Of a DNA stretch of 33,965 nt, positions 9,054-18,067 are shown piece by piece; within the stretch, counting starts at the first letter, position 1, and each line of letters opens with the position of its first letter. The notes under the pieces were generated by a model. That model was given only the letters and a program-made list of their open reading frames with translations, was not told the origin of the DNA and searched no databases. The position numbers were made by a program, and so were the translations under genes. Source of the stretch: Alphaproteobacteria bacterium (GTDB lineage: Bacteria > Pseudomonadota > Alphaproteobacteria > UBA828); NCBI GenBank assembly GCA_022820945.1, contig JAJEEP010000064.1, positions 1 to 33,965 on the forward strand, read 5' to 3'.

Positions 9054-9194
9054 GCAACTCTCCTTCACGCGACAATGCCGCCGGTGCAACGGCGGCGGGA
9101 CTATAGGGCTCAGGCCACCGGCGGCAAAGCCACCGCCGTGTCGTATAGCATCGGTCTGGCGTGGCGCGGCGGCTTCCGCGATAGTCAGGCGACC

Positions 9195-9869
9195 ATGACG
9201 GCAAGCGGCGAGGTTGGGACGGTCGCGGCCGGCGCAGGGCGCGCCGAGCTGCCGCTGCTGCGCGCCGATCCCGAAGAGATGGCTGCTGCCCTCGACCGGG
9301 TCGCGCGCGAGGACGCTTCGGTCGTGCCCCTACTCACGCCGGTGGAGTGTCAGGAATTCATCGACGCCGGCGCGGACCTCTCGTTCCGCTCCGCAAAGCC
9401 GGTCATCGGCGAGGGCGAGCGCGCGGTCTACCAGGATTTCGACATCTGCCTCTCCATTCCGCAGCCGCATCGGCTCTGGCAACTCACTCGTGCCGTGGAG
9501 GGGCTCATCGCTGCCGCGCTCGGCACCATGGCAGAACCGCCGCTCGACGCTCTGCCGCTGAACGACCTGGTCCTGCAGCGCTACCCGCCCGGCGCGCGCG
9601 GCATCACCCCGCATCGCGACCACGTGCGCTACGTCGGCCTGGTGGCGATCGTGCAGATGAGCGGGGACGGGCGCTTCGGCCTCTGCACCGACCGCAGCGG
9701 CGCCGGAGCCCGTGTGCTCCACGCCGGGCCGGGTGACGGGATCCTGATGCGGGCACCCGGCTTCGCCGGAGCCAAGTACCGGCCGTTCCACTTCCTCGAC
9801 GGCATCACGGTCGAGCGCTACAGCCTCGGCATCCGTAGCGACAAGACGACGGAGCCGGCGGCCGGTTGA
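9195..9869 (+). CDS. 2-oxoglutarate/Fe(II) oxygenase-like protein
   Basis: A 224-residue protein not firmly recognised by name. The C-terminal half looks like a double-stranded beta-helix oxygenase: LVLQRYPPGARGITPHRDHV supplies an HxD pair, KYRPFHFLDG a distal His, and RYSLGIRSD an Arg about 15 residues later, the usual 2-oxoglutarate contact. The substrate is unknown; AlkB-like or hydroxylase roles are both possible. The ATG at 9195 was chosen because the upstream frame is low-complexity and the neighbouring kinase starts divergently at 9053. That leaves a 141-bp shared promoter region. Confidence 0.7.
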   Translation: MTASGEVGTVAAGAGRAELPLLRADPEEMAAALDRVAREDASVVPLLTPVECQEFIDAGADLSFRSAKPVIGEGERAVYQDFDICLSIPQPHRLWQLTRAVEGLIAAALGTMAEPPLDALPLNDLVLQRYPPGARGITPHRDHVRYVGLVAIVQMSGDGRFGLCTDRSGAGARVLHAGPGDGILMRAPGFAGAKYRPFHFLDGITVERYSLGIRSDKTTEPAAG

Positions 9870-9906
9870 GGACCCCGGCGCGCCGAGGTGGCTGGCGGGC
9901 CCGTGC

Positions 9907-9912
9907 TATAGT
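9907..9912 (+). promoter_or_regulatory. Possible -10 element for uvrD
   Basis: TATAGT lies 27 bp before the helicase start, in the gap after the oxygenase gene. No good -35 sequence sits at the right distance, and no GTTC-N7-GTTC SOS box is present here. This is a weak call. Confidence 0.25.
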
Positions 9913-9938
9913 GAACGACTCGTCCCGCACCTTGGTCC

Positions 9939-12236
9939 ATGAGCGAGCCATTCGATTCTGAGCCCGGCCTGCCCGCCGCGCCCGACACGCCGCCGGCTCG
10001 TCCGCCGGCGCCTGCGTCGGCCTATCTCGGCGACCTGAACCCGGAGCAGCGCCAGGCGGCTGAGGCACTCGACGGCCCGCTGCTGGTGTTGGCAGGCGCC
10101 GGCACCGGCAAGACCCGCGTGCTCACCACGCGGCTTGCCCACATTCTCGCCACCGGCCGCGCCCGGCCGGGGCAGGTACTCGCGGTCACCTTCACCAACA
10201 AGGCGGCGCGCGAGATGATCGGCCGCGTGGAACGGCTGATGGGGCGTTCCGCCGCCGGCCTCTGGCTCGGCACCTTTCACGCCATCGCGGCCCGCATCCT
10301 GCGCCGCCACGCCGAGCTCGCCGGCCTCAAGCCGGACTTCACCATTCTCGATACCGACGACCAGATCCGCCTGCTACGGCAGCTCGTCCAGGCGGCGGAC
10401 ATCGACGAGAAGCGTTGGCCGGCGCGCACCCTCTCGATCATCATCCAGCGCTGGAAGGACCGGGGCCTCACGGTCGACAGGGTGGCGGGCGCGGACGGCG
10501 CCGATTACGCCAACGGGCGCGCGCCGGACCTTTACGCGGCCTACCAGGAGCGGCTGCGGACCGTGAACGCGGTCGATTTCGGCGACCTGCTGCTGCACAA
10601 CCTGACGCTCTTCATGAGCCATCGGGACGTGCTGGCCGACTACCAGCAGCGCTTTCGCTACCTGCTGGTGGACGAATATCAGGACACCAACGTCGCGCAG
10701 TACCTGTGGCTCCGGCTGCTGGCGCAGACCCATCACAGCATCTGCTGCGTCGGCGACGACGATCAGTCGATCTACGGCTGGCGCGGCGCCGAGGTCGGCA
10801 ACATCCTCCGCTTCGAGCAGGATTTCCCCGGCGCGCAGGTGGTCCGGCTGGAGCGCAACTACCGTTCCACCGGGCACATCCTCGCCGCCGCCTCGGGCCT
10901 GATCGCCCACAACGCCGGCAGGCTCGGCAAGACGCTCTGGACCGAGGGCGAGGACGGCGAGAAGGTCCGCATCACCGAGACCTGGGACGGCGACGAGGAG
11001 GCCCGCGCCGTCGGCGAGGCCATCGAGGCGCTGCAGCGGGACGGGGAGAGCCTGGACAGCATCGCCATCCTGGTCCGCGCCGGCTTCCAGACCCGTGCCT
11101 TCGAGGAGCGCTTCCTTGCGATCGGCCTGCCCTATCGCGTGATCGGGGGCCTGCGCTTCTACGAGCGTCAGGAGATTCGGGACGCCGTGGCCTACATCCG
11201 CGTGGTGGTGCGCCCCGACGACGATCTCGCCTTCGAGCGGATCGTGAACCTGCCGAAGCGGGGTCTCGGCGAGGTCTCGCTGCGCCCGGTCCATGAGCTT
11301 GCGCGCGCGGCCGGCATCTCCCTCTATCGCGCGGCGGAGCGCCTGATCGAGACCGACGAGCTCAAGCCCCGCGCCCGCTCGAGCCTGGCCGGCCTGATCG
11401 ACCGGCTACGGGGCTGGCGCGCAGCACTCGGCGAGAATCCCCATGCCGAGGTCGTGGGCAGGATGCTGGATGAGTCCGGCTACACCGAGATGTGGCAGAA
11501 GGACCGCTCGCCCGCCGCCCCCGGCCGGCTCGAAAACCTGAAAGAGCTGGTGGACGCGCTCTCCGAGTTCGAGGACCTGGCCGGCTTCCTCGATCACGTG
11601 AGCCTGGTCATGGACCGGGAGGGCGAGGCGAGCGAGGAGATGGTCAACATCATGACCCTCCACGGTGCCAAGGGGCTGGAGTTCGACACGGTGTTCCTGC
11701 CGGGATGGGAGGAAGGTCTGTTCCCCCACCAGCTCGCCCTCGACGAATCCGGCCACGCCGGCCTGGAGGAGGAGCGGCGCCTGGCTTACGTGGGGCTTAC
11801 CCGCGCCCGCCGGCGCGCCCACGTGCTCTTCGCGGCGAACCGGCACCGGCACGGGCAATGGGTGAGCGCAATTCCGTCCCGCTTCGTCGACGAGCTGGCG
11901 CCGGACCACGTGGCCCTCGCCGACGATCGGCCCGTGCGGCCTGCGCCCGGCGGGCTTTACCGCGGCCACGGCGGGGCCGGAACCGCGCGGCGCCTCATGG
12001 CCGAGCACGGAGACTACCGCAGCCGGCAGATGGCGCCGGTCATCGACGCGACGCCCCTGCCCGCCGGCAGCGGGGCGGGGCCGGCGGGCTACACGGCCGG
12101 CGACCGCATCTTCCACCAGAAGTTCGGCTACGGCCGGATTCTGACGGCGGACGGCGACAAGCTGGAGATCGCCTTCGAGAAGGCCGGAACCAAGAAGATC
12201 ATCGACCGCTTCGTTCAGCCCGCCGACAGCGTCTGA
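9939..12236 (+). CDS. uvrD: ATP-dependent DNA helicase UvrD/PcrA
   Basis: A 765-residue superfamily 1A 3'-5' helicase acting in nucleotide excision and mismatch repair and at stalled replication. Motifs in order: Walker A AGAGTGKTRV (about 52-61), VTFTNKAAREM, Walker B LVDEYQDTNVAQY, GDDDQSIYGWRGAE, LERNYRSTGHIL, NIMTLHGAKGLEFDTVFLPG, and RRLAYVGLTRARRRAHV. The C-terminal 45 residues (GDRIFHQKFGYGRILTADGD and onward) form the small Tudor-like tail that binds RNA polymerase in PcrA/UvrD. Length and order are typical, and the gene is intact. It ends seven bases before the convergent hldE. Confidence 0.97.
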   Translation: MSEPFDSEPGLPAAPDTPPARPPAPASAYLGDLNPEQRQAAEALDGPLLVLAGAGTGKTRVLTTRLAHILATGRARPGQVLAVTFTNKAAREMIGRVERLMGRSAAGLWLGTFHAIAARILRRHAELAGLKPDFTILDTDDQIRLLRQLVQAADIDEKRWPARTLSIIIQRWKDRGLTVDRVAGADGADYANGRAPDLYAAYQERLRTVNAVDFGDLLLHNLTLFMSHRDVLADYQQRFRYLLVDEYQDTNVAQYLWLRLLAQTHHSICCVGDDDQSIYGWRGAEVGNILRFEQDFPGAQVVRLERNYRSTGHILAAASGLIAHNAGRLGKTLWTEGEDGEKVRITETWDGDEEARAVGEAIEALQRDGESLDSIAILVRAGFQTRAFEERFLAIGLPYRVIGGLRFYERQEIRDAVAYIRVVVRPDDDLAFERIVNLPKRGLGEVSLRPVHELARAAGISLYRAAERLIETDELKPRARSSLAGLIDRLRGWRAALGENPHAEVVGRMLDESGYTEMWQKDRSPAAPGRLENLKELVDALSEFEDLAGFLDHVSLVMDREGEASEEMVNIMTLHGAKGLEFDTVFLPGWEEGLFPHQLALDESGHAGLEEERRLAYVGLTRARRRAHVLFAANRHRHGQWVSAIPSRFVDELAPDHVALADDRPVRPAPGGLYRGHGGAGTARRLMAEHGDYRSRQMAPVIDATPLPAGSGAGPAGYTAGDRIFHQKFGYGRILTADGDKLEIAFEKAGTKKIIDRFVQPADSV

Positions 12237-12243
12237 GCGCCGA

Positions 12244-13707
12244 TCAGCCGCGCAGGCGTCTAATGGTGCTGGAGGTGCTGTAGCCGGGCTCGTTTTCGGC
12301 GATCAGCACGCTGCCACCGTAGCCTCGCACGATGTCGGCGCCCACCACCGTGCCCATGGCGTAATCCGAGCCCTTGACCAGGCAATCCGGTCGCAGCGCC
12401 TCGATCAGCTTCACCGGCGTGTCCTCGGCAAAGATCACGACCAGATCGACCGTCTCCAGGGAGGCCAGCACCTGCGCCCGCGCCGCCGCGCGATGCACCG
12501 GGCGGTCCGCTCCCTTCAGCCGGCGCACCGAGCCATCGCTGTTGAGGCCGACGATGAGCCGGTCCGCCGCCCGCCGCGCCTGGCGCAGCAGCGAGACATG
12601 GCCGGGATGGAGGAGGTCGAAGCATCCGTTGGTGAAGCCGACGCGCTGTCCCCGCGCCCGCCAGCCGGCGACGGCATCCACCGCCGCGGCCAGGGGCACG
12701 ATCTTGGCTTCGGATGCGGAGAGGTCGCCGGCGCGGACCGCGCGCAGCAGGTCGGCTGTGCTGACCGCGGCGGTCCCGGCCTTGCCGACCGCGACGCCGG
12801 CTGCAGCGTTGGCAAGCCGGGCCGCGGAATTCAGGTCTGCGCCCTGGCCGAGCGCGGCGGCGAGCGTCGCTACCACCGTATCGCCGGCGCCGGAGACATC
12901 GAACACCTCGCGCGCCTCTGTCTTGAGTTGATCGACGCAGCCATCCGCCGAGACCAGCGTCATACCGTCGCGGCTGCGCGTGACCAGGATCGCGCCCGCG
13001 TCGTGGCGGGCGATGAGCCGCCGGCAGGCATCGACGATGGCATCGTCGGTTTCCAGGCGAGCGCCCGCGGCAACGCCGAGCTCGGCAAGGTTGGGCGTCA
13101 GCACCGTTGCACCGGCGTAGCGCCCGAAGTCGGGGCCCTGGGGATCGACCACTACCGGGCGGCCACCACTGCGGGCGGTCTCGATCAGGCGCTGCGTCAG
13201 GTCGGCGCCGAGCACGCCCTTGCCGTAGTCGGAGAGCACGACCGCGTCGCAGCCCGGGAGGGCCTCCCGCGCGAGGCCGAGCAGGCGCTCCGCCGAGCCC
13301 GGCGCGATCGCCTCGGTGGTCTCGGAATCGGCGCGCAAGAGCTGCTGGCCGCCGGCAACGAAGCGGGTCTTCTCGGTAGAGATTCGTCCTCGTTCTACCA
13401 GCAGGTGAAGCTCGATTTGCTCTTCGCGCCCGATCATGCCGTTGAGCCTGCGCCCAACCTTGTCGTCCCCGATCACCGAGAGCAGCGTCGCCCGCGCGCC
13501 GAGGGAGACGAGGTTGCGCACCACATTGCCGACGCCGCCCAGCATGTCGACATCGCGTTCAGTGCGCAGGACCGGCACCGGTGCCTCGGGCGAGGTGCGC
13601 TCGACCCGCCCGTAGACGAAGCGATCCAGCATCAGATCGCCGACACAGGCAGCCCGGCTCTTGCCCAGCGAATCGATGGAAGCGACAGGGGAAGACGGGT
13701 CGACCAT
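12244..13707 (-). CDS. hldE: Bifunctional D-glycero-beta-D-manno-heptose-7-phosphate kinase / heptose 1-phosphate adenylyltransferase
   Basis: A 487-residue cytosolic enzyme carrying out two steps of ADP-heptose synthesis for the LPS inner core. The N-terminal ribokinase-like kinase shows VGDLMLDRFVYG, MLGGVGNVVRNLVSLGA and the catalytic DVSGAGDTVVATLA near residue 280. The C-terminal nucleotidyltransferase starts at about residue 350 with VGFTNGCFDLLHPGHVSLL, carrying the HxGH motif, and ends with YSTSSTIRRLRG. Both domains look complete. The start at 13707 (MVDPSSP) was chosen because it matches the family length; the longer upstream frame is non-homologous. It implies a Gram-negative cell with heptose-containing LPS. 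Confidence 0.94.
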   Translation of the reverse strand: MVDPSSPVASIDSLGKSRAACVGDLMLDRFVYGRVERTSPEAPVPVLRTERDVDMLGGVGNVVRNLVSLGARATLLSVIGDDKVGRRLNGMIGREEQIELHLLVERGRISTEKTRFVAGGQQLLRADSETTEAIAPGSAERLLGLAREALPGCDAVVLSDYGKGVLGADLTQRLIETARSGGRPVVVDPQGPDFGRYAGATVLTPNLAELGVAAGARLETDDAIVDACRRLIARHDAGAILVTRSRDGMTLVSADGCVDQLKTEAREVFDVSGAGDTVVATLAAALGQGADLNSAARLANAAAGVAVGKAGTAAVSTADLLRAVRAGDLSASEAKIVPLAAAVDAVAGWRARGQRVGFTNGCFDLLHPGHVSLLRQARRAADRLIVGLNSDGSVRRLKGADRPVHRAAARAQVLASLETVDLVVIFAEDTPVKLIEALRPDCLVKGSDYAMGTVVGADIVRGYGGSVLIAENEPGYSTSSTIRRLRG

Positions 13708-13765
13708 GACCCCAACGTCTGGGCGTACTGACAAAACCGACCGTACGGTACGGGATTGCGGACTC

Positions 13766-13805
13766 CAAACAAGGCATATCAGGCTGCAATCAAGGCATAC
13801 CGGCT
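13766..13805. repeat. Two tandem 20-bp direct repeats in the hldE-prpE divergent promoter region
   Basis: The core CAAGGCATA occurs at 13770 and again at 13791, with shared flanks (CAAnCAAGGCATAnC...GGCT). The repeat unit is 21 bp, two helical turns, as expected for a protein bound on one face of the DNA. It lies 63 bp upstream of hldE and 89 bp upstream of prpE. A short palindrome CCGTACGG precedes it at 13741. An operator is inferred, not shown. Confidence 0.45.
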
Positions 13806-13893
13806 CCGCCGTTGCCCCTGCGGCCACATGCGCTTGCCCGGCCCGCATGCGCGCGCCAATATCGGCAACGCCACCACCGACTGGAATCCGCCC

Positions 13894-15807
13894 ATGACCA
13901 GCCGCTACGACGAGACCTATGCCCGCTCGCTCGAAGACCCCGAGGCCTTCTGGGCCGAAGCGGCCGAGGGTATCGACTGGGAGAAGCGGTGGGACCGCGT
14001 GTTCGACGGGTCGCGCTCGCCCTTCAACCAATGGTTTGTGGGCGCCGAAGTCAACACCTGCCACAACGCGCTGGACCGCCACGTGGCCGCCGGCCGGGGC
14101 GAGCAGACCGCGCTGATCTACGACAGCCCCGTCACCGGCACCGTGCGCAGCTTCACCTATGCCGAGCTGCAGGACCTCGCGGCCCGCTTCGCCGGCGCGT
14201 TGGCATCGCGGGGCGTGCAGGCGGGCGACCGCGTGGTGCTCTACATGCCGATGGTTCCGGAGGCCGCCGTCGCCATGCTGGGTTGCGCCCGCATCGGCGC
14301 GGTTCATTCCGTGGTGTTCGGCGGCTTCGCGGCAAACGAGCTCGCGACCAGGATCGACGACGCCAAGCCCAAGGTAATCGTCTGCGGCTCCTGCGGCATC
14401 GAGGTGGACCGCGTCATCGCCTACAAGCCCCTGCTCGACGCCGCGATCGAACTCGCGAGCCACAAGCCCGACCGCTGCATCGTCCTGCAACGGCCCGAGC
14501 TGGAGGCGCCGCTCACGGCCGGTCGCGACGAGACCTGGGAGGAGACGATGGCCGGCGGGGAGCCGGCGGACTGCGTGCCCGTCGCCGCTACCGACCCGCT
14601 CTATATCCTCTACACCTCCGGCACCACCGGCGATCCCAAGGGCATCGTCCGCGATAACGGCGGGCATCTGGTGGCGCTCCATTGGACCATGAGCGGCGTC
14701 TACAACCGGAAGCCCGGCCAGGTGTGGTGGGCGGCGTCGGATATCGGCTGGGTGGTCGGCCACTCCTATATCGTTTACGCACCGCTGATCTATGGCTGCC
14801 CGTCGATCCTCTACGAGGGCAAGCCGGTCGGCACGCCCGACGCCGGCGCCTACTGGCGCGTGATCTCACAGCACGGCGTGAGCGCCATGTTCACGGCGCC
14901 GACAGCCTTCCGCGCGATCAAGCGGGACGATCCCGATGCGGCACGCCTCACGGACTACGACATCTCCTGCTTCGATACGCTCTACCTCGCCGGCGAGCGG
15001 ACCGACCCCGACACCCTCGCCTGGGCCGAGAACCATCTGGAACGCCCGGTCTACGATCACTGGTGGCAGACCGAGTCCGGCTGGCCCATGGGCGCCAACT
15101 GCACCGGCCTCGGCGCGCTGCCGGTGAAGCCCGGCTCGCCCACCAAGCCGGTGCCGGGCTATCGCATCGAGGTGGTGGACGAGGGCGGCGACGCGGTGCC
15201 GGCGGGCGACATCGGCTCGATCGTGGTCAAACTACCGTTGCCGCCGGGCTTCACGCCGACGCTCTGGAACAATGACAAGCGCTTCCAGGAGGCCTACTTC
15301 ACGCGCTTCCCCGGCTACTATCTGACCGGCGATGCCGGCGTCCTCGACGAGGACGGCTATCTCTGGATCATGAGCCGGACCGACGACATCATAAATGTCG
15401 CGGGCCATCGCCTCTCGACCGGGGCGATGGAGGAAGTGCTGGCGGCGCACCAGGACGTGGCGGAATGCGCCGTGGTCGGCGTTGCCGACGCGCTGAAGGG
15501 GCAGCTGCCGTTGGGTTTCGTGGTGCTGAAGGCGGGCGTCAACCGCCCGTCGGACGAGATCGTAGTCGAGCTCGTGCGCATGGTGCGCGAGTCCATCGGC
15601 CCGGTCGCCGCCTTCAAGCAGGCGGTGGTGGTGGAGCGGCTGCCCAAGACCCGCTCGGGCAAGATCCTGCGCGGCACGATGGCGAAGATCGCTGACGGCG
15701 AGGAGTACAAGACCCCGGCCACGATCGACGATCCGGCAATCCTGGGGGAGATCGCGGACGCGGTCCTGCCGATCGGCTATGGCGGCGGCCCGCCGGCCGA
15801 GAGTTAG
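13894..15807 (+). CDS. prpE: Propionyl-CoA synthetase (acetyl-CoA synthetase family)
   Basis: A 637-residue acyl-AMP-forming ligase activating propionate (or another short acid) with ATP and CoA. The N-terminal YDETYARSLEDPEAFWAEAA pattern is typical of PrpE/ACSS3 proteins. Motifs follow: the P-loop YTSGTTGDPKGIVRD, the WWQTESGWP A5 motif, YYLTGDAGVLDEDGYLWIMSR, and the C-terminal PKTRSGKILRGTM with the acetylatable catalytic Lys. The start at 13894 gives the conserved N-terminus; an in-frame extension to 13756 would run through the tandem repeat and is unlikely. It ends one base before rsmD on the other strand. Propionate preference over acetate is inferred from the N-terminal pattern and length. 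Confidence 0.88.
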   Translation: MTSRYDETYARSLEDPEAFWAEAAEGIDWEKRWDRVFDGSRSPFNQWFVGAEVNTCHNALDRHVAAGRGEQTALIYDSPVTGTVRSFTYAELQDLAARFAGALASRGVQAGDRVVLYMPMVPEAAVAMLGCARIGAVHSVVFGGFAANELATRIDDAKPKVIVCGSCGIEVDRVIAYKPLLDAAIELASHKPDRCIVLQRPELEAPLTAGRDETWEETMAGGEPADCVPVAATDPLYILYTSGTTGDPKGIVRDNGGHLVALHWTMSGVYNRKPGQVWWAASDIGWVVGHSYIVYAPLIYGCPSILYEGKPVGTPDAGAYWRVISQHGVSAMFTAPTAFRAIKRDDPDAARLTDYDISCFDTLYLAGERTDPDTLAWAENHLERPVYDHWWQTESGWPMGANCTGLGALPVKPGSPTKPVPGYRIEVVDEGGDAVPAGDIGSIVVKLPLPPGFTPTLWNNDKRFQEAYFTRFPGYYLTGDAGVLDEDGYLWIMSRTDDIINVAGHRLSTGAMEEVLAAHQDVAECAVVGVADALKGQLPLGFVVLKAGVNRPSDEIVVELVRMVRESIGPVAAFKQAVVVERLPKTRSGKILRGTMAKIADGEEYKTPATIDDPAILGEIADAVLPIGYGGGPPAES

Positions 15808-15808
15808 G

Positions 15809-16366
15809 TCACTCTGACGTCGGCGCGAGAAAGGTGAGGGCGGTTCTACCGTAGCGGCGGCGATCCTGCACCGTGAGCGCTGCCGGCGGCTCGAAGGGGT
15901 CGTCAGCCCGGTGCTCGACCGCGATGGTCGCCTCATCGTCCAGCCAGCCACCCGCTGCCAGCGTTGCCAGTGCCAGTTCCGCGAGGCCGGAGCGGTAAGG
16001 CGGGTCCAGTAGAGCGAGATCGCACGGCGTGACTGCCGGCGGCAGGCGGGTCGCGTCGCAGGCGATGACCGTGGTCCGGTCGGCACATCCCAGCGCCTCG
16101 ATGTTGGCGCGCAGCACCCCGCGCACGTCGGCTTCGCTTTCCACGGCGGTCAGCGACGCGGCGCCGCGGGAGAGCGCCTCCAGGCCGAGTGCGCCGGTTC
16201 CCGCGAACAGATCGACGACGTGGGCACCCTCTAGCGGCCCCGACATCCCGCCGTGGAGCAGGATGTCGAAGAGGGACTCGCGCACCCGCTCTCCGGTCGG
16301 GCGCACGCGCTTGCCGGCAGGCGCCCGCAGCCTGCGGCCGCGCAGGCTACCGCCGACGATCCGCAT
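15809..16366 (-). CDS. rsmD: 16S rRNA (guanine(966)-N2)-methyltransferase RsmD
   Basis: A 185-residue SAM-dependent methyltransferase of the small ribosomal subunit. It begins MRIVGGSLRGRRLRAPAG, has the RPTGERVRESLFDIL segment and SAM motif VVDLFAGTGALGLEALSRG, and the catalytic LALLDPPY. The length matches the family. The start at 16366 is set by this conserved N-terminus; it lies 20 bases inside the end of rluB, so the two are one minus-strand operon with coupled translation. Confidence 0.95.
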   Translation of the reverse strand: MRIVGGSLRGRRLRAPAGKRVRPTGERVRESLFDILLHGGMSGPLEGAHVVDLFAGTGALGLEALSRGAASLTAVESEADVRGVLRANIEALGCADRTTVIACDATRLPPAVTPCDLALLDPPYRSGLAELALATLAAGGWLDDEATIAVEHRADDPFEPPAALTVQDRRRYGRTALTFLAPTSE

Positions 16367-17141
16367 TCGCCGGGCTCCGTCTGCCGCCGAGCTGATCGCG
16401 GAGCACGCGCGGCGGGATTTCGGCGATCTCCCCGCGTCCAAGGCCGCCGAGCTGGAAGGGCCCGTAGGCCGTGCGGATGAGGCGGCTCACGGGCAGGCCG
16501 AGGTGCCCGAGCACGATGCGGATTTCCCGGTTGCGCCCCTCGGCGAGCGCAACGGTGAGCCAGGCATTCTGCCGATTCTGGCGGTCAAGATGTGCCTCGA
16601 TCGGCCCGTAGCGGACTCCCTCCACGGTGACTCCCTTCTCAAGGGCTGTGAGCGCGCGCTCATCCGGCGTGCCTCGCACCCGCACCCGATAGCGTCGCCG
16701 CCAGCCCCGAGACGGGTGTTCCAGCTCGCGGGCGAGCGCGCCGTCGTTGGTCAGCAGCAGCAACCCCTCGGAGTTGAAGTCGAGCCGCCCCACGGTGACG
16801 ACGTAACCGAGCTGCGCGGTTACCTTCTCGAACACGGTCGGGCGGCCCTGCGGGTCGCGATGGCTGGTGATGAGGCCGGGCGGCTTGTGGTAGCGCCAGA
16901 GACGCGCGGGCGCCGGCGCCGGCAGGGGCGCACCGTCGACGGTGATGAGGCTGGCGTCATCGACGTTGGTTGCCGGATTGCGCACGACCATGCCACCGAG
17001 CGTGACGCGACCGGCGGCGATCAGCCGCTCGGCGTCGCGCCGCGAGCAGAACCCCGCCCGGGCGATCCGCTTGGCGATGCGCTCGCCATGCCGGGCCGCT
17101 TCCGGTCGCGGCCGCTCAGCCGCCATGCCGTCATCCCGCAT
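16347..17141 (-). CDS. rluB: Ribosomal large-subunit pseudouridine synthase B-type (RluB)
   Basis: A 264-residue RsuA/RluB/RluE/RluF-family enzyme that makes pseudouridine in 23S rRNA. An N-terminal S4 RNA-binding domain (RIAKRIARAGFCSRRDAERL) leads to the catalytic motif VGRLDFNSEGLLLLTNDG with the nucleophilic Asp, and GRNREIRIVLGHLGLPVSRL. The exact target base is inferred from similarity to RluB rather than RsuA. The start could be 17141 or the ATG five codons later (17126). Its 3' end overlaps rsmD. Confidence 0.9.
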   Translation of the reverse strand: MRDDGMAAERPRPEAARHGERIAKRIARAGFCSRRDAERLIAAGRVTLGGMVVRNPATNVDDASLITVDGAPLPAPAPARLWRYHKPPGLITSHRDPQGRPTVFEKVTAQLGYVVTVGRLDFNSEGLLLLTNDGALARELEHPSRGWRRRYRVRVRGTPDERALTALEKGVTVEGVRYGPIEAHLDRQNRQNAWLTVALAEGRNREIRIVLGHLGLPVSRLIRTAYGPFQLGGLGRGEIAEIPPRVLRDQLGGRRSPANADRRR

Positions 17142-17398
17142 CGAGAGAAACGTTGTGCCGCACCTCGCACGCGCGCGGCAAGGCCCGGCACCTCAGGGCC
17201 GATTATCGTGACATGAGGCGCGAGCGCGATCTAGCGAGCACCGCAATTTGTTTGCGCAAGCGTGGGTCTCGCTCTACTGTCACCGCCCGGCCCCGAACCA
17301 GACCGCATCGCCTACCTCTGCGGCCTCGATGGCGAGCGGAGCCGAGGCGCCGTCGCCCAGGAGCGGGCCGGTACCGCGAACTAAGCGCGGAGGAGGAT

Positions 17399-18067
17399 AT
17401 GTTCCGACGCAAAGGCGGGGATCAGGAAGAAGACGGTCGGGCTCAAGAAGGCTCCGAGGAGCGCATCGCACCCAGCGTCGTCGTGGAATCGTCGCGACGC
17501 GGTGTGCCCAACAAGACCGTCGTTTTTCACCCGGATGTGCCGCGCGGCGCGCCCGACCCCCAGCCTGCGGATGCGCCGGGGCGCGCGGAGAGCGATCCCA
17601 AGCGGCTCACCGTCGGGCGGGAAACCACCATCAGCGGCGGCACGGTGCTCGATTGCGAGCGTCTCACGGTCGAGGGAACGGTCGAAGCCACGATGCCTGA
17701 CGGGCGTCTGCTCGAGATCGTGAAGGGTGGCGTGTTCAAAGGCACCGTGACGGTGGACAACGCCGATATCGCGGGGGCGTTTGAGGGTGAGCTCAAGGTG
17801 AAGAAGCGGCTCTTCATCAGGGCGTCGGGCCGGGTTTCGGGCAAGATCCGATACGGCCAGTTCGAGGTCGAGCGGGGCGGCCGCCTCGACGGTCGCCTCG
17901 AATACGACCCGGCGGACCGGGAGGCGGACCTGCAGCCGGTGACGATGCCGCCAGCCGCCGACGACCAAGCGCCGTCGGAGGAGGCTTCCGAACCCGATCA
18001 GCTGGAGTTGAGTTCGAGCCCAGTCGATCTCCCGTCCGTGGCCGCGTCCAAACTGCGCGCGGACTAA
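17399..18067 (+). CDS. Bactofilin-family protein
   Basis: A 222-residue polymer-forming cytoskeletal protein. A charged, proline-rich N-terminal tail (about 1-70) is followed by a bactofilin core of short beta repeats (TTISGGTVLDCERLTVEGTV, FKGTVTVDNADIAGAFEGEL, KRLFIRASGRVSGKIRYGQF), forming a right-handed beta-helix. A disordered acidic C-terminal tail closes it. The start at 17399 is preceded by GGAGGAGG, a strong ribosome-binding site. Its role in this organism (stalk, cell shape or polar localisation) cannot be told. The stop codon overlaps the nth stop codon on the other strand. Confidence 0.87.
   Translation: MFRRKGGDQEEDGRAQEGSEERIAPSVVVESSRRGVPNKTVVFHPDVPRGAPDPQPADAPGRAESDPKRLTVGRETTISGGTVLDCERLTVEGTVEATMPDGRLLEIVKGGVFKGTVTVDNADIAGAFEGELKVKKRLFIRASGRVSGKIRYGQFEVERGGRLDGRLEYDPADREADLQPVTMPPAADDQAPSEEASEPDQLELSSSPVDLPSVAASKLRAD

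Noticed and set aside
9939..12236. SOS box upstream of uvrD
   Set aside because: No GTTC-N7-GTTC or its complement in the gap before the gene.
13756..13893. N-terminal extension of prpE
   Set aside because: Runs through the tandem repeats and lacks family similarity; the family N-terminus begins at 13894.
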